This document shows, one piece after another, positions 1-12,783 of a DNA stretch of 64,000 bases. The number at the start of each line of letters is the position of its first letter. The first letter of the stretch is position 1. Under the pieces are notes generated by a model. It ran no database searches and had not been told where the DNA came from. It was given only the letters and a program-made list of their open reading frames with translations. The stretch lies in the NCBI GenBank assembly GCA_014281115.1, contig JACONQ010000002.1, positions 1,054,001-1,118,000 of the forward strand. Direction: 5' to 3'. The position numbers and the translations under genes were made by a program. Source of the DNA: Laburnicola sp. R22_1. Lineage: Eukaryota; Ascomycota; Dothideomycetes; Pleosporales; Didymosphaeriaceae.

Positions 1-1
1 C

Positions 2-1983
2 ACTCTTCCAGCCCACGTCGTCGATGACAGTAAATCCAAAGGCCCCGCCATGGTCACTCCGCAATACATAATCAATCTTCTTGAGTCTTCGGTAGAGCAG
101 GTTTTGCTGCTAGACTTGCGAGTCTCTACTCAGTATGCAAAGACCCGAATTCAAGGTGCCTTAAGCCTTTGCATCCCCACAACTCTTCTCAAACGCGCCT
201 CTTTCAACGTAAAGAAGCTGGCGGAAACATTCAAAGATGACGATGAGAGGCAAATTTTTGAAAGATGGCGGAGTAGCAAGCATATCGTCGTTTATGATTC
301 GAATTCATCACAACTCAAGGATGCTGCCATCTGCATCAATACTCTTAAGAAATTTACTACTGAAGGCTGGACGGGCGGTTCTTACATCATTCGAGGTGGT
401 TTCCAAGAATTTGCTGAGAAATTTCCCAACTGGATAACGCACGGCTCGGCCCAATCCTCGACTTCCTCTACGTCTTCTCTTGGGTTGCATAGCGGGCTTC
501 CGTCCGTAGCCCCTGTCATTGGAGGGTGTCCTATGCCAGCTACCCAGAATGCTGCCAATCCGTTTTTTGGCAACATCCGGCAAAACATGGATCTGATTGG
601 CGGCGTAGGTCAGATGCCTGTGAAACAACCAGCAGCTATGACCCGGTCATTCCAAGAAGAATTGCCGTCATGGCTACAGGAGGCAACCAATGAGAAGAAT
701 AACGGCAAACTGATATCCGATAAATTCTTAAACATCGAAAAACGCGAGCAGAAGCGAATGCAAAAGGCACTTTCTGGACAAGTAGTGTATGGGACACCAA
801 CTTCGGGTACAGGTACTACCGCACAGTCTGTTCAGATAGCCGGTATCGAAAAAGGCTCGAAAAACCGTTACAACAGCATTTGGCCTTATGAGCATTCTCG
901 CGTGAAGCTCCAAGGTGTAAGTCCCGGAGGCTGCGATTATGTCAACGCGAATCATATCCAGCCGCCCTTTTCCAACAAACGATACATTGCCACACAAGGC
1001 CCACTACCAGCGACATTCAATGTAAGAACTTCCCTCGGTTTTACTTTAATTGCATGCTAACATGTCAGCAGGACTTCTGGAACGTTGTGTGGCAACAGGA
1101 CGTCCGCGTGATCGTGATGCTTACCGCCGAGCAGGAAGGGGGCCAGCTCAAGGCCCACAATTACTGGTCCAGCAACCAATACGGCCACCTGCATCTGAAT
1201 GCTCTCGGTGAACGTAGAGCATCTCTTGAGCCTTCGAAAATCCATCGACACCGCGAGCATTCGCGGCCAGCTCTCGGCCAACGCCGATCAACAACGGCGG
1301 CACCGACAGGTAAACCTGGTTACTTTGCCCCAGAAGCGACCGCCTCCCCCAGCTCTGAGCAACCCTATGTCATCGTTCGAAAGTTTACCTTGTCTAATTC
1401 GGACGAACCTTTTGAGCGGATGCGGGAGATCACTCAGCTGCAATACTCACATTGGCCGGACTTTGGTGCCCCAGCGCATCCCGCCCACTTGCTTGGTCTG
1501 ATCGAGCAATGCGACGCCGTATGCAGACAAGTCAACGGTTGTTCTCCCTCTCGTCCCGACCCGCCTAACAGTCGGCCCGTGCTCGTCCACTGCTCCGCCG
1601 GCTGCGGTCGTACAGGCACCTTTTGCACAGTCGACTCGGTGATCGACATGCTCAAGCGGCAACGTCAAGCGCGCAATAAGCGATCGAATTCGCCTATGGA
1701 TATCGATCCCATGTCACCCAAGTCTCGAGACAAGGGTAGAGCGATGAGTATGGCAGTAAGCATGGATGAGATGTCGATGTCGCGCCGAAGTTCGAGCTCA
1801 GAGAGTGATAGTGGAGCACCTGGGGACGATTGGATCGCTAAAGGAGATGTGGATCTCATCGAAAAGACGGTTGAGGCTTTTAGATTGCAGCGGTTGAGCA
1901 TGGTGCAGAGTCTGAGACAGTTTGTGCTCTGCTACGAGAGCGTTTTGGAGTATCTAGTGGAGCAGTATCCGAAGTCTGCGTAG
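2..1983 (+). CDS. Protein tyrosine phosphatase with N-terminal rhodanese-like domain (5' partial)
   Basis: Coding 2..1021 and 1069..1983 (stop TAG), open to the left edge, so the start lies outside the window; the ATG at 50 is internal or a late start. About the first 140 residues resemble a rhodanese/Cdc25-like domain (LDLRVSTQYAKTRIQGAL, then VVYDSNSS and IIRGGF). The usual catalytic cysteine of rhodaneses is absent from the YDSNSS loop, so this part is probably a docking module, as in yeast and fission-yeast Pyp1-type MAP-kinase phosphatases. The C-terminal half is a classical PTP domain: ATQGPLP, WPDFGAP, and the catalytic P-loop HCSAGCGRTG. The intron has a clean branch site (TGCTAAC) and a tandem CAGCAG acceptor, so one Gln is optional. 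A Ser-rich insert follows the P-loop. Likely role: dephosphorylating a stress or cell-cycle MAP kinase (inference from family). Confidence 0.9.
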
Positions 1984-2815
1984 ATTCCAAGCGGTTTGTC
2001 TACACGAGTTGATGGGCAAGACATGAGTGGGCGGCGAATCATCTTTCTTTCCATCCCTTTCTACACATGCGGTATTTGCTCATAAAGGGGGTTATAGCAT
2101 TTCTACATGGTGTCGTCTTTTTTTCGCATGAGTGTAATTTCTTTTTTATTTTCATGGTCGGTTCAGCAGTTTCCACTTGTCATTGGGAGGCGTTATTTCT
2201 CTCTTCATTGTCTGTTCAGCTTTGGCTACATGTAGTTTTCTCATTCGACATATGGCATAGGGTGGGCACAAGATGGTGTTTGGGTACCATGGGCGGGTGT
2301 GGGAAATAGTAAATCGGTGCATAAGGACGATAGGGAAATACGATTATATCGCTTGAAGAGTTTGTTGTGTCTGTGGAGTTTAGGTTGCTTTGAGGGGTGG
2401 CTGGTCACTTAGCGATGGCTTGCTTCGGACTGTGCTAGTGCTATGGCATGTGTAATAGCTTTGTGGAAATTTAGTTATGTGACAGTTGATTCAGGGGTTC
2501 GTGATTGGTCGAAGTAATGTAGGTGATACAGTATGCTGAGGTTATTGGGCTGAATATACCATATGCGTGCGTAGTGTTGATTAAGGATCCTGGGGTAACT
2601 TGCACCCTTTGAGCTAGTTTCCCAGGTCACCATCGCTCATGATTAAAGTCCTAGCCTAGTTTTACTATTTGCGTACACATAGGATTGCCCTTAGCTTCTG
2701 CCTTGGGAAGATTAAACCCCTGTTCCCACATCTATGTATAGTAAACAAAAAACCCAAGAATCTGCAAACCCCCCAAATCGCAGCCTCCCTACCATCCCAC
2801 CTCGCCCCCACCTCC
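1984..2815. other. Intergenic region between convergent genes
   Basis: About 830 bp between the stop of the phosphatase and the stop of the GDSL esterase. Moderately AT-rich with T-runs, as expected for two facing 3' untranslated regions. No coding region, RNA gene or repeat could be supported. Confidence 0.6.
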
Positions 2816-3940
2816 TCACAGCCCCAACGCCTCCAAAAACAACTCCGCAATCCTCTCATGAACCTCCTTCACAGGATGATACGCATCCCAAAAAAGATGC
2901 CGCTCCGGATCCGCACACAGCCTCCTCTCCCCCGTCCCATACGTCCCTTCCAGACACGCCGTCGGCGGATCAACGTACCTCGCATCAACACCATACACCT
3001 CCGGCCTGCGAAACAAGTCCTCAAACAAAGCCTGCACATTGACGAATCGCACATCCATGTACGTCCCCCACGCAGCCTGGATACTCGCCAGTCCGGCGGT
3101 CAGCCCAGCTGCCCACGTGGGGCCAATCTCCTGGTACACGGTGTCATTGTACATCGCTGGGAACCATGAGAGGGGCGGGTAGTTAGCTAGGAGGACGGTC
3201 TTGGCGCCGGCGCGGTAGAGCAGGTCGATGGAGGCGTTGATCTGGCTTGTGGACTGGGGGGCTGTGATGGTGGGGTCGAAGAGCGGGTCGTTTGCGGCGA
3301 TCCAGTGGATGAAGAGGTCTGTGGGGCGGGGGTGGTGGTGGAGAGGAAGGTCAGGAGTTGGGTGTGTGCGGAGGGGACGGGGATGGTCGAGTTGGGGCCT
3401 GTGAAGCCTTGCACGAGGGTGGAGGAGGTGGTGGCGCCGCCAGTAGCGTAGGAGTGCAGGGTGGTGTGGAGGGTGGTGCTGAGGGTTTGGGAGTATATGG
3501 GGCCGTTGCTGGGTGGGGGGGTTAGTCTGGGGGGTTGTTGGTGGGGTGGAGGTTGTGGAGGTGGAGGTGGAGGTGGGATTTTGGTGCTGGAGGGTGCTTG
3601 GGAATTGGATCTGCAAGACGGAAATTGATTGTGTCTCCTTTTCTGAGATCCATCTTTGAGGTCCTTTTGAGGATGCATAGCTCAAGATCTCTCTCCCTCT
3701 CTATCTCCCTGTTGTGCAGGGCTTCGATACAACAAAGAAGCAAAAGCGTACTCACGAAAACGTATGATTGAAATACGCCGGGTCCGCCGGCCACGTATGA
3801 TTACTCACTTCCCACGCCCCATTCCCCACGTCACTGAAGCTATCGCCGAACACAACCAGTCTCTCATACCGGATCCTCACGGATGCCGCATAAACAGAAG
3901 TCGCCGCCCAAAGCAGAGACGCAAGTTTTTGAAAGCCCAT
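2816..3940 (-). CDS. GDSL-type secreted lipase/esterase, with a reading-frame break
   Basis: Exon 1 is 3940..3756 and exon 2 starts at 3508, joined through a 247-nt intron (donor GTGAGT, acceptor CCCAG). The start at 3940 gives a signal peptide (MGFQKLASLLWAATSVYAA) followed by the block I GDSL motif VVFGDSFSDVGNG; after splicing the next conserved stretch is FSNGPIYSQTL. Later blocks are WIAANDPLFDP (block III-like GxND) and WDAYHPV (catalytic Asp-x-x-His). Oddity: the frame carrying SAHTQLLTFL and the frame carrying DLFIHWIAAND differ, and the change must occur at about 3320-3345 in a C-rich run. I found no intron that repairs it; one missing base would. Either a sequencing or assembly error or a recent pseudogene. 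Family members hydrolyse acyl or acetyl esters, often on plant polysaccharides. Confidence 0.75.
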
Positions 3941-5234
3941 TTTAAAAGCCAAGCCGCGGTTATCGTGTTTGGAGTATCGTCTGTAAGGGGGGGATAGATG
4001 GATATTGTACAGCGTGCTCTCCGGGTATTTAAAGTGGTTCAATGTTGCTTGACGGGTTATTATATGATGGTTCTCGTGGCACTAAACTGTATTCGGGTAG
4101 CTTCTTGCTGGATGCGGCAAGTGAGCCGAAATTATGGATGTAATTCGCCGAGGTAGACGAAGACTACCTACGTACGCTCGCGATGCATTACTTGACGTAG
4201 AAGAAGCATTTGAAAAGAGTCTGTTAAAGCTATATTAATAAGCAAAATAAATAATAAAATAATATGTTAGAATTTCGCTATGTGGCGTTAAATTAACTAC
4301 CTAGGGGTAGAACGACAAAGGCTTCGAAGTTTGATCTTAAATAACATGACAAAAAAGCAGAGCCCCCTACTTAGTAAACAAAACGAGCGTATCCTTTTAT
4401 AATTTAGTAATTAAGTTGTCTGAATTACTTTGTATATAGATTATTAGGTAGCCAGTTTAACAATTAAAACTTTGTCTTTTTTATCACTTTTCACAGAGTC
4501 GGACGCCGCCTTTCTTGAATGCTCAAAGGAAAATACATCGCCAGGTGAACATTCTGTAGAGATACAGAGAGCGGGAAAAACGTACAACTATTATTACTAC
4601 CGAGGTTGATGTAGTCAAAGAGTCGACACCCCGATGCGCCGCCCTACATGCAGCCTCACAAGCATCTTGCTTCTTAATGAGAGGGTCCCATGTACAACAG
4701 CATATGAAGAAATCATAAAAGCAATAGCTCTAGAGTAGTGAGAAAGCGTACATATGATTTGGCCAGTATATACGCACAGTACGTTCCTTCTACCTTACGT
4801 GTAGTAGACGAAATCAGCGCGTTAGCGCAGACAGTCAGGTCGAATTAGCGCCAGTGAGGTGGAAGATACTCGGCCCCTCGCGATCTTCGCTTTTTCCTGT
4901 AGCACGGCCTTTTTCAGCGAAAAACTGAGTACCAGCCGCATGGGGCAGAGTATGGCGCGCGTCCTTGATCACGATAGCATCGTCTCATCATGGATCAGCG
5001 GTAGAGCAGAAGATTTGGTTGATCAAATGACAATGCCGACATATACAATATCGGCCAATGAACCAAGGCCTTGCTCCCATGCCCAAACTACCATATGCCA
5101 ATCCTCATTACCATTATTCATCTTTATCTTCATGCTTTTCATACCTTTGTTCCACCTATTGATGTCTTTCTAGAAGCCATGCAAAATGGAAACCCCCCTA
5201 CTGGTGCAAATGTTTTATTGTAAGATGTTCATTC
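3941..5234. other. AT-rich intergenic region
   Basis: About 1.3 kb between the GDSL esterase start and the DAHP synthase stop. From 4200 to 4480 it is strongly AT-rich, unlike neighbouring sequence, and could be a decayed repeat. No terminal repeat or recognisable coding remnant was found. A 104-residue open frame at 4859..5173 has no family resemblance and is not called. Confidence 0.5.
4027..4033 (-). promoter_or_regulatory. Putative TATA-like box of the GDSL esterase
   Basis: The minus strand reads TTTAAATA (4033 to 4026) about 90 bp upstream of the chosen start codon at 3940. A rival in-frame ATG at 4042 lies upstream of this box, which favours the start at 3940. Confidence 0.3.
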
Positions 5235-6469
<1,235 letters not shown>

Positions 6470-6658
6470 TGTGGGCGAAGAGGTGTTTATACCTGGCTGC
6501 AAGTCAATATGCAATCGCACTCTTGCTGTGGCAGGGATTGGAATCCGCCCGAGACTGCTCGTACCGGGGCAGGTGAAGGTACCAATGAGATGAGGGGCAA
6601 TTCTGCTGAGAGGGGCGAGTGTGCGGTGAAGAGGACACGGCGTGGCGGATTGATTGAA

Positions 6659-6664
6659 TGACTC
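6659..6664 (+). promoter_or_regulatory. Putative Gcn4/CPC1 site upstream of DAHP synthase
   Basis: Core TGACTC within ATGACTCT, about 190 bp upstream of the DAHP synthase start. Fungal amino-acid biosynthetic genes are commonly induced through TGACTC(A) by Gcn4/CpcA (established). That it acts here is inference; the last base of the 7-mer deviates from consensus. Confidence 0.45.
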
Positions 6665-6858
6665 TGGGCCCTTGGCCGCGAGAATGCGTCCGACGTCGGC
6701 CACGCTCAGGCGATGTCGAAGTACAAGCTGGTCGGCCTTTCACTCACAGCTGACCGGCCAAAATCGTGACGCGCTTTTCGGGTGGGGCTTTCAGAGGCCA
6801 ACAGGGTGAGCCCAGGGTGAGCCCAGCAGCCTGGACTCTGAGCCCTGCAGGCCGCCGC

Positions 6859-6865
6859 GAGTCAT
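6859..6865 (-). promoter_or_regulatory. Second putative Gcn4/CPC1 site upstream of DAHP synthase
   Basis: ATGACTC on the minus strand, about 390 bp upstream of the DAHP synthase start. Two copies of the 7-base ATGACTC within 200 bp strengthen the case for cross-pathway (general amino-acid) control of this gene. Confidence 0.4.
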
Positions 6866-7340
6866 CAAACCTCGCTGGCTGGGGGCATTATTGCATTCAC
6901 ATTGCGACCTTTGCTTTCGGCGCGACGCAGACACCTTCCCATCATGCAGCGGCAGCCGCTTGTGCGTGGCCACGATAATAGCCGTACTAAGAGCTAACCC
7001 CCCTGCTCATTTTCCTCGAACAACACCACGCGAGAGCTGATGAGATGGATACGCGCCTCAGCAGCCGCCTCACGCCCCGTCCCACGACGCCCGCCGCACA
7101 CGCTCGACCTTGGCCATCATCTCCCCCGTTGAGGCAGCAGCGACTTCCCCACCCGCAGACCCGCAGTGGCGCCCAAAAACCGCGGGTTCGTCGACTACGC
7201 GGCCATCTGAAACAGCAGCACGGCTTCCCCTGAACCGCTTCCATTCAGCGTCTGTCACAAAATACGGTGCCCGTACGTCGCTTGACCGCCAGCTCGACTT
7301 CACCCGTACCTGCGCCGCCGACCGACCTCTCTCACCCGCC

Positions 7341-7346
7341 TATATA
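7341..7346 (+). promoter_or_regulatory. TATA box of the gene starting at 7424
   Basis: TATATA 78 bp upstream of the start codon, followed by a C/A-rich leader directly before the ATG (CACCAAAATG). The position is appropriate for a core promoter. Confidence 0.4.
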
Positions 7347-7423
7347 CTCGTGCGCTGAGCGCGCGTGCCACCTCTGTATATAATATCACAACAACCACAA
7401 CTCACTGCTCCACCTCCACCAAA

Positions 7424-8336
7424 ATGTTGGCGTTTCAGAACCAGCATTCCAAGCGGGCGCGAGAGGACGACTCCGATTCCGACGAGGAGCGGTACCTGAA
7501 GGTACATGTTTCGAGCATCACTTCGAAAACGACGAGCTAATCCATAGCAGCGATCACGACCACGAGACTTGCAGTCAAACTGTGGCTTCTCCAAGTGCCC
7601 CTCGAGCTTCTCGGCAAGCACCTCACCGCCACTGGTGGTCCCAGGTCTCGAAGCAATGACGCCAGCCGAGTCTGAGCACAGCGACGCGGACTCGCCTGCC
7701 TCGATCCCAGAGGAGCCCCTCATGATCATGTCCCCGCACAACGACATGGACTATGCCATGCATATGGATGACAACGAGTCCGATCGAATCAGCAGCCAGC
7801 CGCCAGACTCGCCCTTTGTCGCCAACTTCCGACCAGCCAAATTGAACTTCCATCTCTTCAATCGCGACCCCGCTCCCGATATCTCGAGCCGCATTCCAAC
7901 GCCTATATATCCGACGTTCAATACTGGTGGCATGGGCGGCTTGGGTTATCCGAGCAGTGGTCTGGCTGGTGGAATGGCTGCGAGCAACACGTTTCTCGGC
8001 GTGCCTTCCAGCGATCCACAGGCGATGCCAGTATCGCACAGGAGACAACGCAGTCAGGACAGAAACATACGGATGCCGTCACCCATCTCGGAAGATGAGG
8101 ACATACCAGACACGCCGACCGCGCTCACGCAATCGCAACTCTCGCGTCTTAGTGTGACTACTCATCACAGCTCCGACCGCATGGACACCGAAATGGGCGC
8201 CCCAGCAGCTACGCCCACCCGTGGTAGGAAGCGGAGCGGTGCACTCACGGGCATAGGACGCTTCAGCATGGGTTATCGGGACGATTGCGAGAAGTGTCGG
8301 TTGCGCGTGCCCGGCCACTATTCGCACTTTTTGTAA
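7424..8336 (+). CDS. Conserved fungal protein of unknown function
   Basis: Exon 1 7424..7501 and exon 2 from 7548 (or 7551, tandem CAGCAG acceptor after a good branch site) to the TAA at 8336; about 288 residues. The N-terminus is acidic and basic (KRAREDDSDSDEERYLK), suggesting a nuclear protein. The middle is Ser/Pro-rich and probably disordered, with many possible SP/TP phosphosites. The last 35 residues look most constrained: GIGRFSMGYRDDCEKC and then RVPGHYSHF, a CxxC followed by a His-containing tail that could bind a metal. I recall similar C-termini in uncharacterised fungal proteins but cannot name a function. Confidence 0.75.
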
Positions 8337-9568
8337 CAACACCATTCCATTTTCCTACTGGGTCTGGGGTTTCAGGGGCGCTCGTGCATTTCGGAATGCG
8401 GGTGGAACCATCGTTTTGAAGCTTACTAGGCGCATTGGCACGTTCACAGGCGTTGACTGTCCATGGCCGACTGGAATTGCCGAACTCCGCGGGCAAGGAG
8501 TCCAACTTGGCGTTTAGCGAACTGCACGCTTTTTTATGAACTATGGTTTCACTAGAGGTATGAATTATTAGCATTGTATGATAAAGTCGTCTAGTAGACG
8601 ATGCACATAATTTTAGAACTCTTTCCAGCATCAAGATTCTCCATTTCACGGTGTTGTGCTTCAATATGGTATGATTTGCTTAGTAATTTGTACATTCATT
8701 TACTCACTCACTTACTATCTCTCTAACTTATAGTATATTAAACTACTATGTTCCCAACAAAGTCCGCCAAGTGTAAAAACTAAATTATCCTAGACTACAT
8801 AACACATACATACAATTCTCCCTCCAATTTCCAACAAAAAAAGCCCGTCCCACTCTAAGTCTCAACATCAACGTATCCACACATTCTCCCCCCATTAATT
8901 AAAAACTAACAAACATCGGACCTATCCGATATGCACAAGTAGTCTATTAGTAGACATCAAAGCTTCCACCCACTGCTTTTCAAGTGCGGTATTCCTCGCA
9001 CGTAGAGTTCGTGGAGACGCGTTATTTGGGGAGCGAAGTCGGGAATGGAATGCGTGGGTTGGGCATTTTAGATTTGGATTTCTAATAGTGGGAGGTATTG
9101 GCGGGGGGTGTATAGAGGGGGAATTAGTGGGTAGGGTGGGCACACTGCATGTGTGTGGGTTTGGGGAACAGTGTGGAGTGGGGAAATGGCGTGTTGTATA
9201 AAGTTGGGAAGGGAAAGTGCTGCATAAGCGTAAAGAGAGGGGTTTGAAGGAGAATTTTTCGAAAAGCGGTTTTGTTTTTTGGAGGGTTGATGTTGGGGTG
9301 GATTTATGGGAGTGAGGACGTAGGAAATAGTGCTGCAGGAAGGGAACTGGGTCCCTCCAAGGACCTCATACAGCAGAACAATCCGATCATATCTTGGAGT
9401 GTAATCAACCATTAACAACATGCTTCGTCCGAGATAGTAAATCTTCACACATTGGTATACCGCGTAATCTTACAACAAAAATCTATCCTTCTTCCAAGCG
9501 ATCCATTACCCATCCCAATGCACCCACAACCCCAACTCTCATCCACCACCTCCCTCCAACACAATGCA
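8337..9568. other. Intergenic region between convergent genes
   Basis: About 1.2 kb of AT-rich then purine/pyrimidine-skewed sequence between two converging stops. Small palindromes such as CGTCTAGTAGACG near 8590 are present. No gene supported. Confidence 0.5.
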
Positions 9569-11173
9569 TCATCTCTTCACATCGTCCCCACCAACATCAA
9601 ACTCCCGACTCTCCCCAATATCACAAACATCAAACACGCCCCTTTCCCCCAACCCCTTCTCCTTCAACGCCTCCCTCAGTTTCCGCGGCGGCTCCATGAC
9701 ATCTTCCTCCGTCAACACCCACGTCCCCCAATGCATGCCCATCGCCTTCCTACACTTCGTATCTACAAAGATGTTCACGCTATCCTTGGGATTCGCGTGC
9801 ATGGCCGACATGAACCAGCGCGGCTCATACGCGCCGATGGGAATCAGTCCTAGATCGAAGGGCCCGCGGTGCGTGCCGACCTGCGCAAAAGCAGGGCAGA
9901 TGGGGAGATGTGCGTAAGCGGGGGTATAGTCGTCCGTGCCTTCGGGGGTGTCGGCGGGGACGGCGCGGTAACCTGTGTCGCTGTATACTCGTCAGTCCTA
10001 CTCGACTACCAAGACGGTGAGAAAAGTGAGACACACCCAGCAAAATACACCTTCGCACCGCCGCTTTCCACGCTCCAACTCGCCCACAGCGTATTGCACT
10101 TGTCGAAGGGGCTTCTCGCGGAGACGTGTTGACAAGGCAATGCCCCTACGGTTGCCGCAATCCCTCCGTTCTTACTCAGCATCTCGCTCGGCGGCGTTAC
10201 AGACACGTCGTCCGCTAGTTTGGAATCGTGAAATTGCGCCTCTAATCGTACGTCTCTGGTGTCCCACCAATCGAGTTCAGTAACGTTGGCAGCTGGCACC
10301 CCGCTCTTCACGAACCACTTCTTGTTCCCCAGCGGCGCGAAGAAGTGCGCCTGCGGGAACTTGTCTCGCAGGCGCTTGATGGTCGGATAGGAGAGGTGGT
10401 CGTAATGGTTGTGTGAGATGATGACTGCGTCGACGATGGGGATATCTTCGATCTCACAAGGAGGAGGCGTGAAGCGCTTAAAGGCCTTGAGATTGACGGG
10501 TGCGCAGCATTCTTCGAATACCGGATCAAACAGGACGCGCAGACCCGAGGGAAACTCAATGTAGTAACATGCGTGTCCGAGCCATGTTGCGCGAAGCTTG
10601 GGTGTTTCCCGCGAAGGCAGGAAGTTGGGCGTGCGGACGGGAACGGTAGGTGGTGTGGTATCTGGTGAGCGACTCTGGCCCGAGAGCTTTCTCCTATTCG
10701 ATAGGTCAGTAGAATTCAGAGACACAAGTCGTATAGCGTCCCGAGGTCTCAACGCGAACCAATTCGTCGACGTACCAAAGTAACCTCAACCCCATCTGCC
10801 AACCCACATCCCGAAAGCTATCCCAGGGATTTACAAAGCCCTTCCCTCCCTTCAAATGATGCCTCTTCTCATCCGCATCCTCTGGCTTCGCTCCCGCCTG
10901 CGCCGGATTGCTAACCACAGCATAAAGGCCCCCAGACGCGAGACCCATCGCTCCACCAGCTGAGCTCATCTTGACCGTGTGTGCAAACTTGGGCGTCTGC
11001 CACCAGGATCTCGGTGTAGTTGAACCCGCTCTGGCACACTGCGTATAAAGCGTTCTATACACTCTTGCCGCTCCAGCTGCCGAACTAAAGCTCGTGGCCG
11101 TCTTCGGGATATACCTCGATCCCCGTTGTCGCAGCCCAAGGTATGACCGAGGCGCAGTCAAGACGGGAGTCAT
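9569..11173 (-). CDS. Metallo-beta-lactamase-fold phospholipase D, NAPE-PLD/Fmp30 type, probably mitochondrial
   Basis: Exons 11173..10776, 10693..10037 and 9980..9569 (introns 82 and 56 nt) encode 488 residues, close to yeast Fmp30. The N-terminus is Arg/Ser-rich and lacks acids for about 50 residues (a mitochondrial targeting signal). Then come the family stretches [13 protein letters not shown] and [17 protein letters not shown], the zinc-binding motif SHNHYDHLS (HxHxDH), [26 protein letters not shown] (with the metal-bridging Asp, created by splicing), [12 protein letters not shown] and [16 protein letters not shown] enzymes hydrolyse N-acyl-phosphatidylethanolamine; Fmp30 affects mitochondrial phospholipids. 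No essential residue appears to be missing. Confidence 0.93.
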
Positions 11174-12783
11174 CTGGCCACCAGAAGCGCCTCCGGTAAA
11201 GCGCTCACCTTATATGCAAGGCAACATGACCCTGGACATGGGGGATGCTGCAGACGGACGACACCACATTGCGAATCGGGGTTCCAGATGCGGTTTTAGC
11301 AAAGTCTTAACTCCGACATGGCTCTTCGGACAAACATTTTGCTCCGTATTTTGTACGGAACTTACAGGCGGACAACCGCAAAGAAGCCATTTTTGAATAT
11401 TCACTATTTTTACTATTTGGCGTCGGAACCTGTTGGCCGGCTCCCCCGCCGTGCGATCAATCACTCAGCTCGTTGAAACGGCAGGCCTGCTGAAAACCTT
11501 GAGTGTACATGCATCAAGTTCACCACTCTGGCGTGTGCACCTGACCTGCCTGAGGACCAGCCGACGATTCGCACAGTATTCAGAGATCACGAAGAAGACG
11601 TTCGAGGTTTCCAAGGCGGTTTATACCCGTCCTCCACAACCAATTTTCCATTTTGAGGCCGCTATCAAGGGGACTGCTTTTACGCAGGAGTAAAAACACT
11701 ATTTCAAATCCTACTCCCCCAATCCCCTAATGTGCCGCCGACTGGTATAGAATTCATAAAGCTGAACCGCTTTTCCACCCAAAGAAAACAAATGTAATGC
11801 TCCGTCATAATCCGATGCCAATTAATTACAACACCATGACGGAGGAGCAGAGACGATGGAGGGGGATCAAGTCGTGAGCTCCAGGAAACGCAATGCCGTC
11901 ACTTCCACCTAAGTGCAGGCAAGTGATCCTGCGGATGACGGTCCGGAAGAAGGTACAAGTCAACCCCGGTGGCTCTAGTGAAACGGCAAGATTCACTCAG
12001 ACTTCCGTCTTGGGCCAAACCAGCAACCTCAGCCAGCCACCTCAGAGAAAACCATGAACAAGTGCAACGAGTCCTCGAAAGCCCATCTACTGGCACAATG
12101 AAACAAACAATCGTATAGGAAAAGCCACAGAATAAGCCCACGCCGGACGCGTGAGATGCAGCTGTGGAAAGCAGAAACAAGAAAGGCATTGGAGAACAGA
12201 TAGACCAAGCAAACAAAACGCCGTAATCCCGCAATTTCGCTCGAAGTGCTCCCTAAAGACCCGTAACACAACGAAATGTCTAAACCGTAAAAGAACAATG
12301 GGAAAAGCCTGTGTGGCAAAATGTAACGTAAGAAAATCTATCATGCAAGATGATCGCAAGCCATGTTTTCGTCAAATCCGCTGTGGCGCAGATGTGTCTC
12401 AAATAGCGACAAGAGCAACGAGTGAGCGCCATGGTAAGATGACGGTCCGAATGCTTTAGACGAAGGCCGCCGAGAAGGAAGACAGCGATGGTATAATCCG
12501 CCGACCGGAAAGGGTCTAGGTGTGGGAATGAAGAACCTATGCGGACAAGGAATAAACTTTTGAACAAATGAATCGCTGAAATGAGGTATGAGGCCGAATA
12601 TGTAAACATCGAAAGACTCCAAGTCGTTAATGCAATCTGGGATTCGTGAAGTCCAGCCTGGGGGGGATGGGAGCACCTAGGACTCTGGATCAGTCCAAAC
12701 GTCCAACATCACACTCTGTACCTTGCCGAGTACCCAACAGGCGTGGAACCAAGCGAGGTTGTCAAATGTGGTGTGACTGGGTC
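11174..12783. other. Intergenic region
   Basis: About 1.6 kb between the NAPE-PLD-like gene start and the cyclin stop (promoter of the first, 3' flank of the second). Open frames on both strands here lack family motifs or plausible splice partners. No RNA gene identified. Confidence 0.5.

Larger units (their letters stand above)
6470..7423. other. Divergent promoter region
   Basis: About 950 bp between the divergently transcribed DAHP synthase and the unknown gene at 7424. Besides the two TGACTC sites it contains a short direct repeat (GGGTGAGCCCA twice, about 6805-6826) and a TATA element at 7341. No gene is seen. Confidence 0.5.

Noticed and set aside
3941..4042. Upstream start (4042) for the GDSL esterase
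   Set aside because: It would bury the signal peptide and place the start upstream of the TATA-like box.
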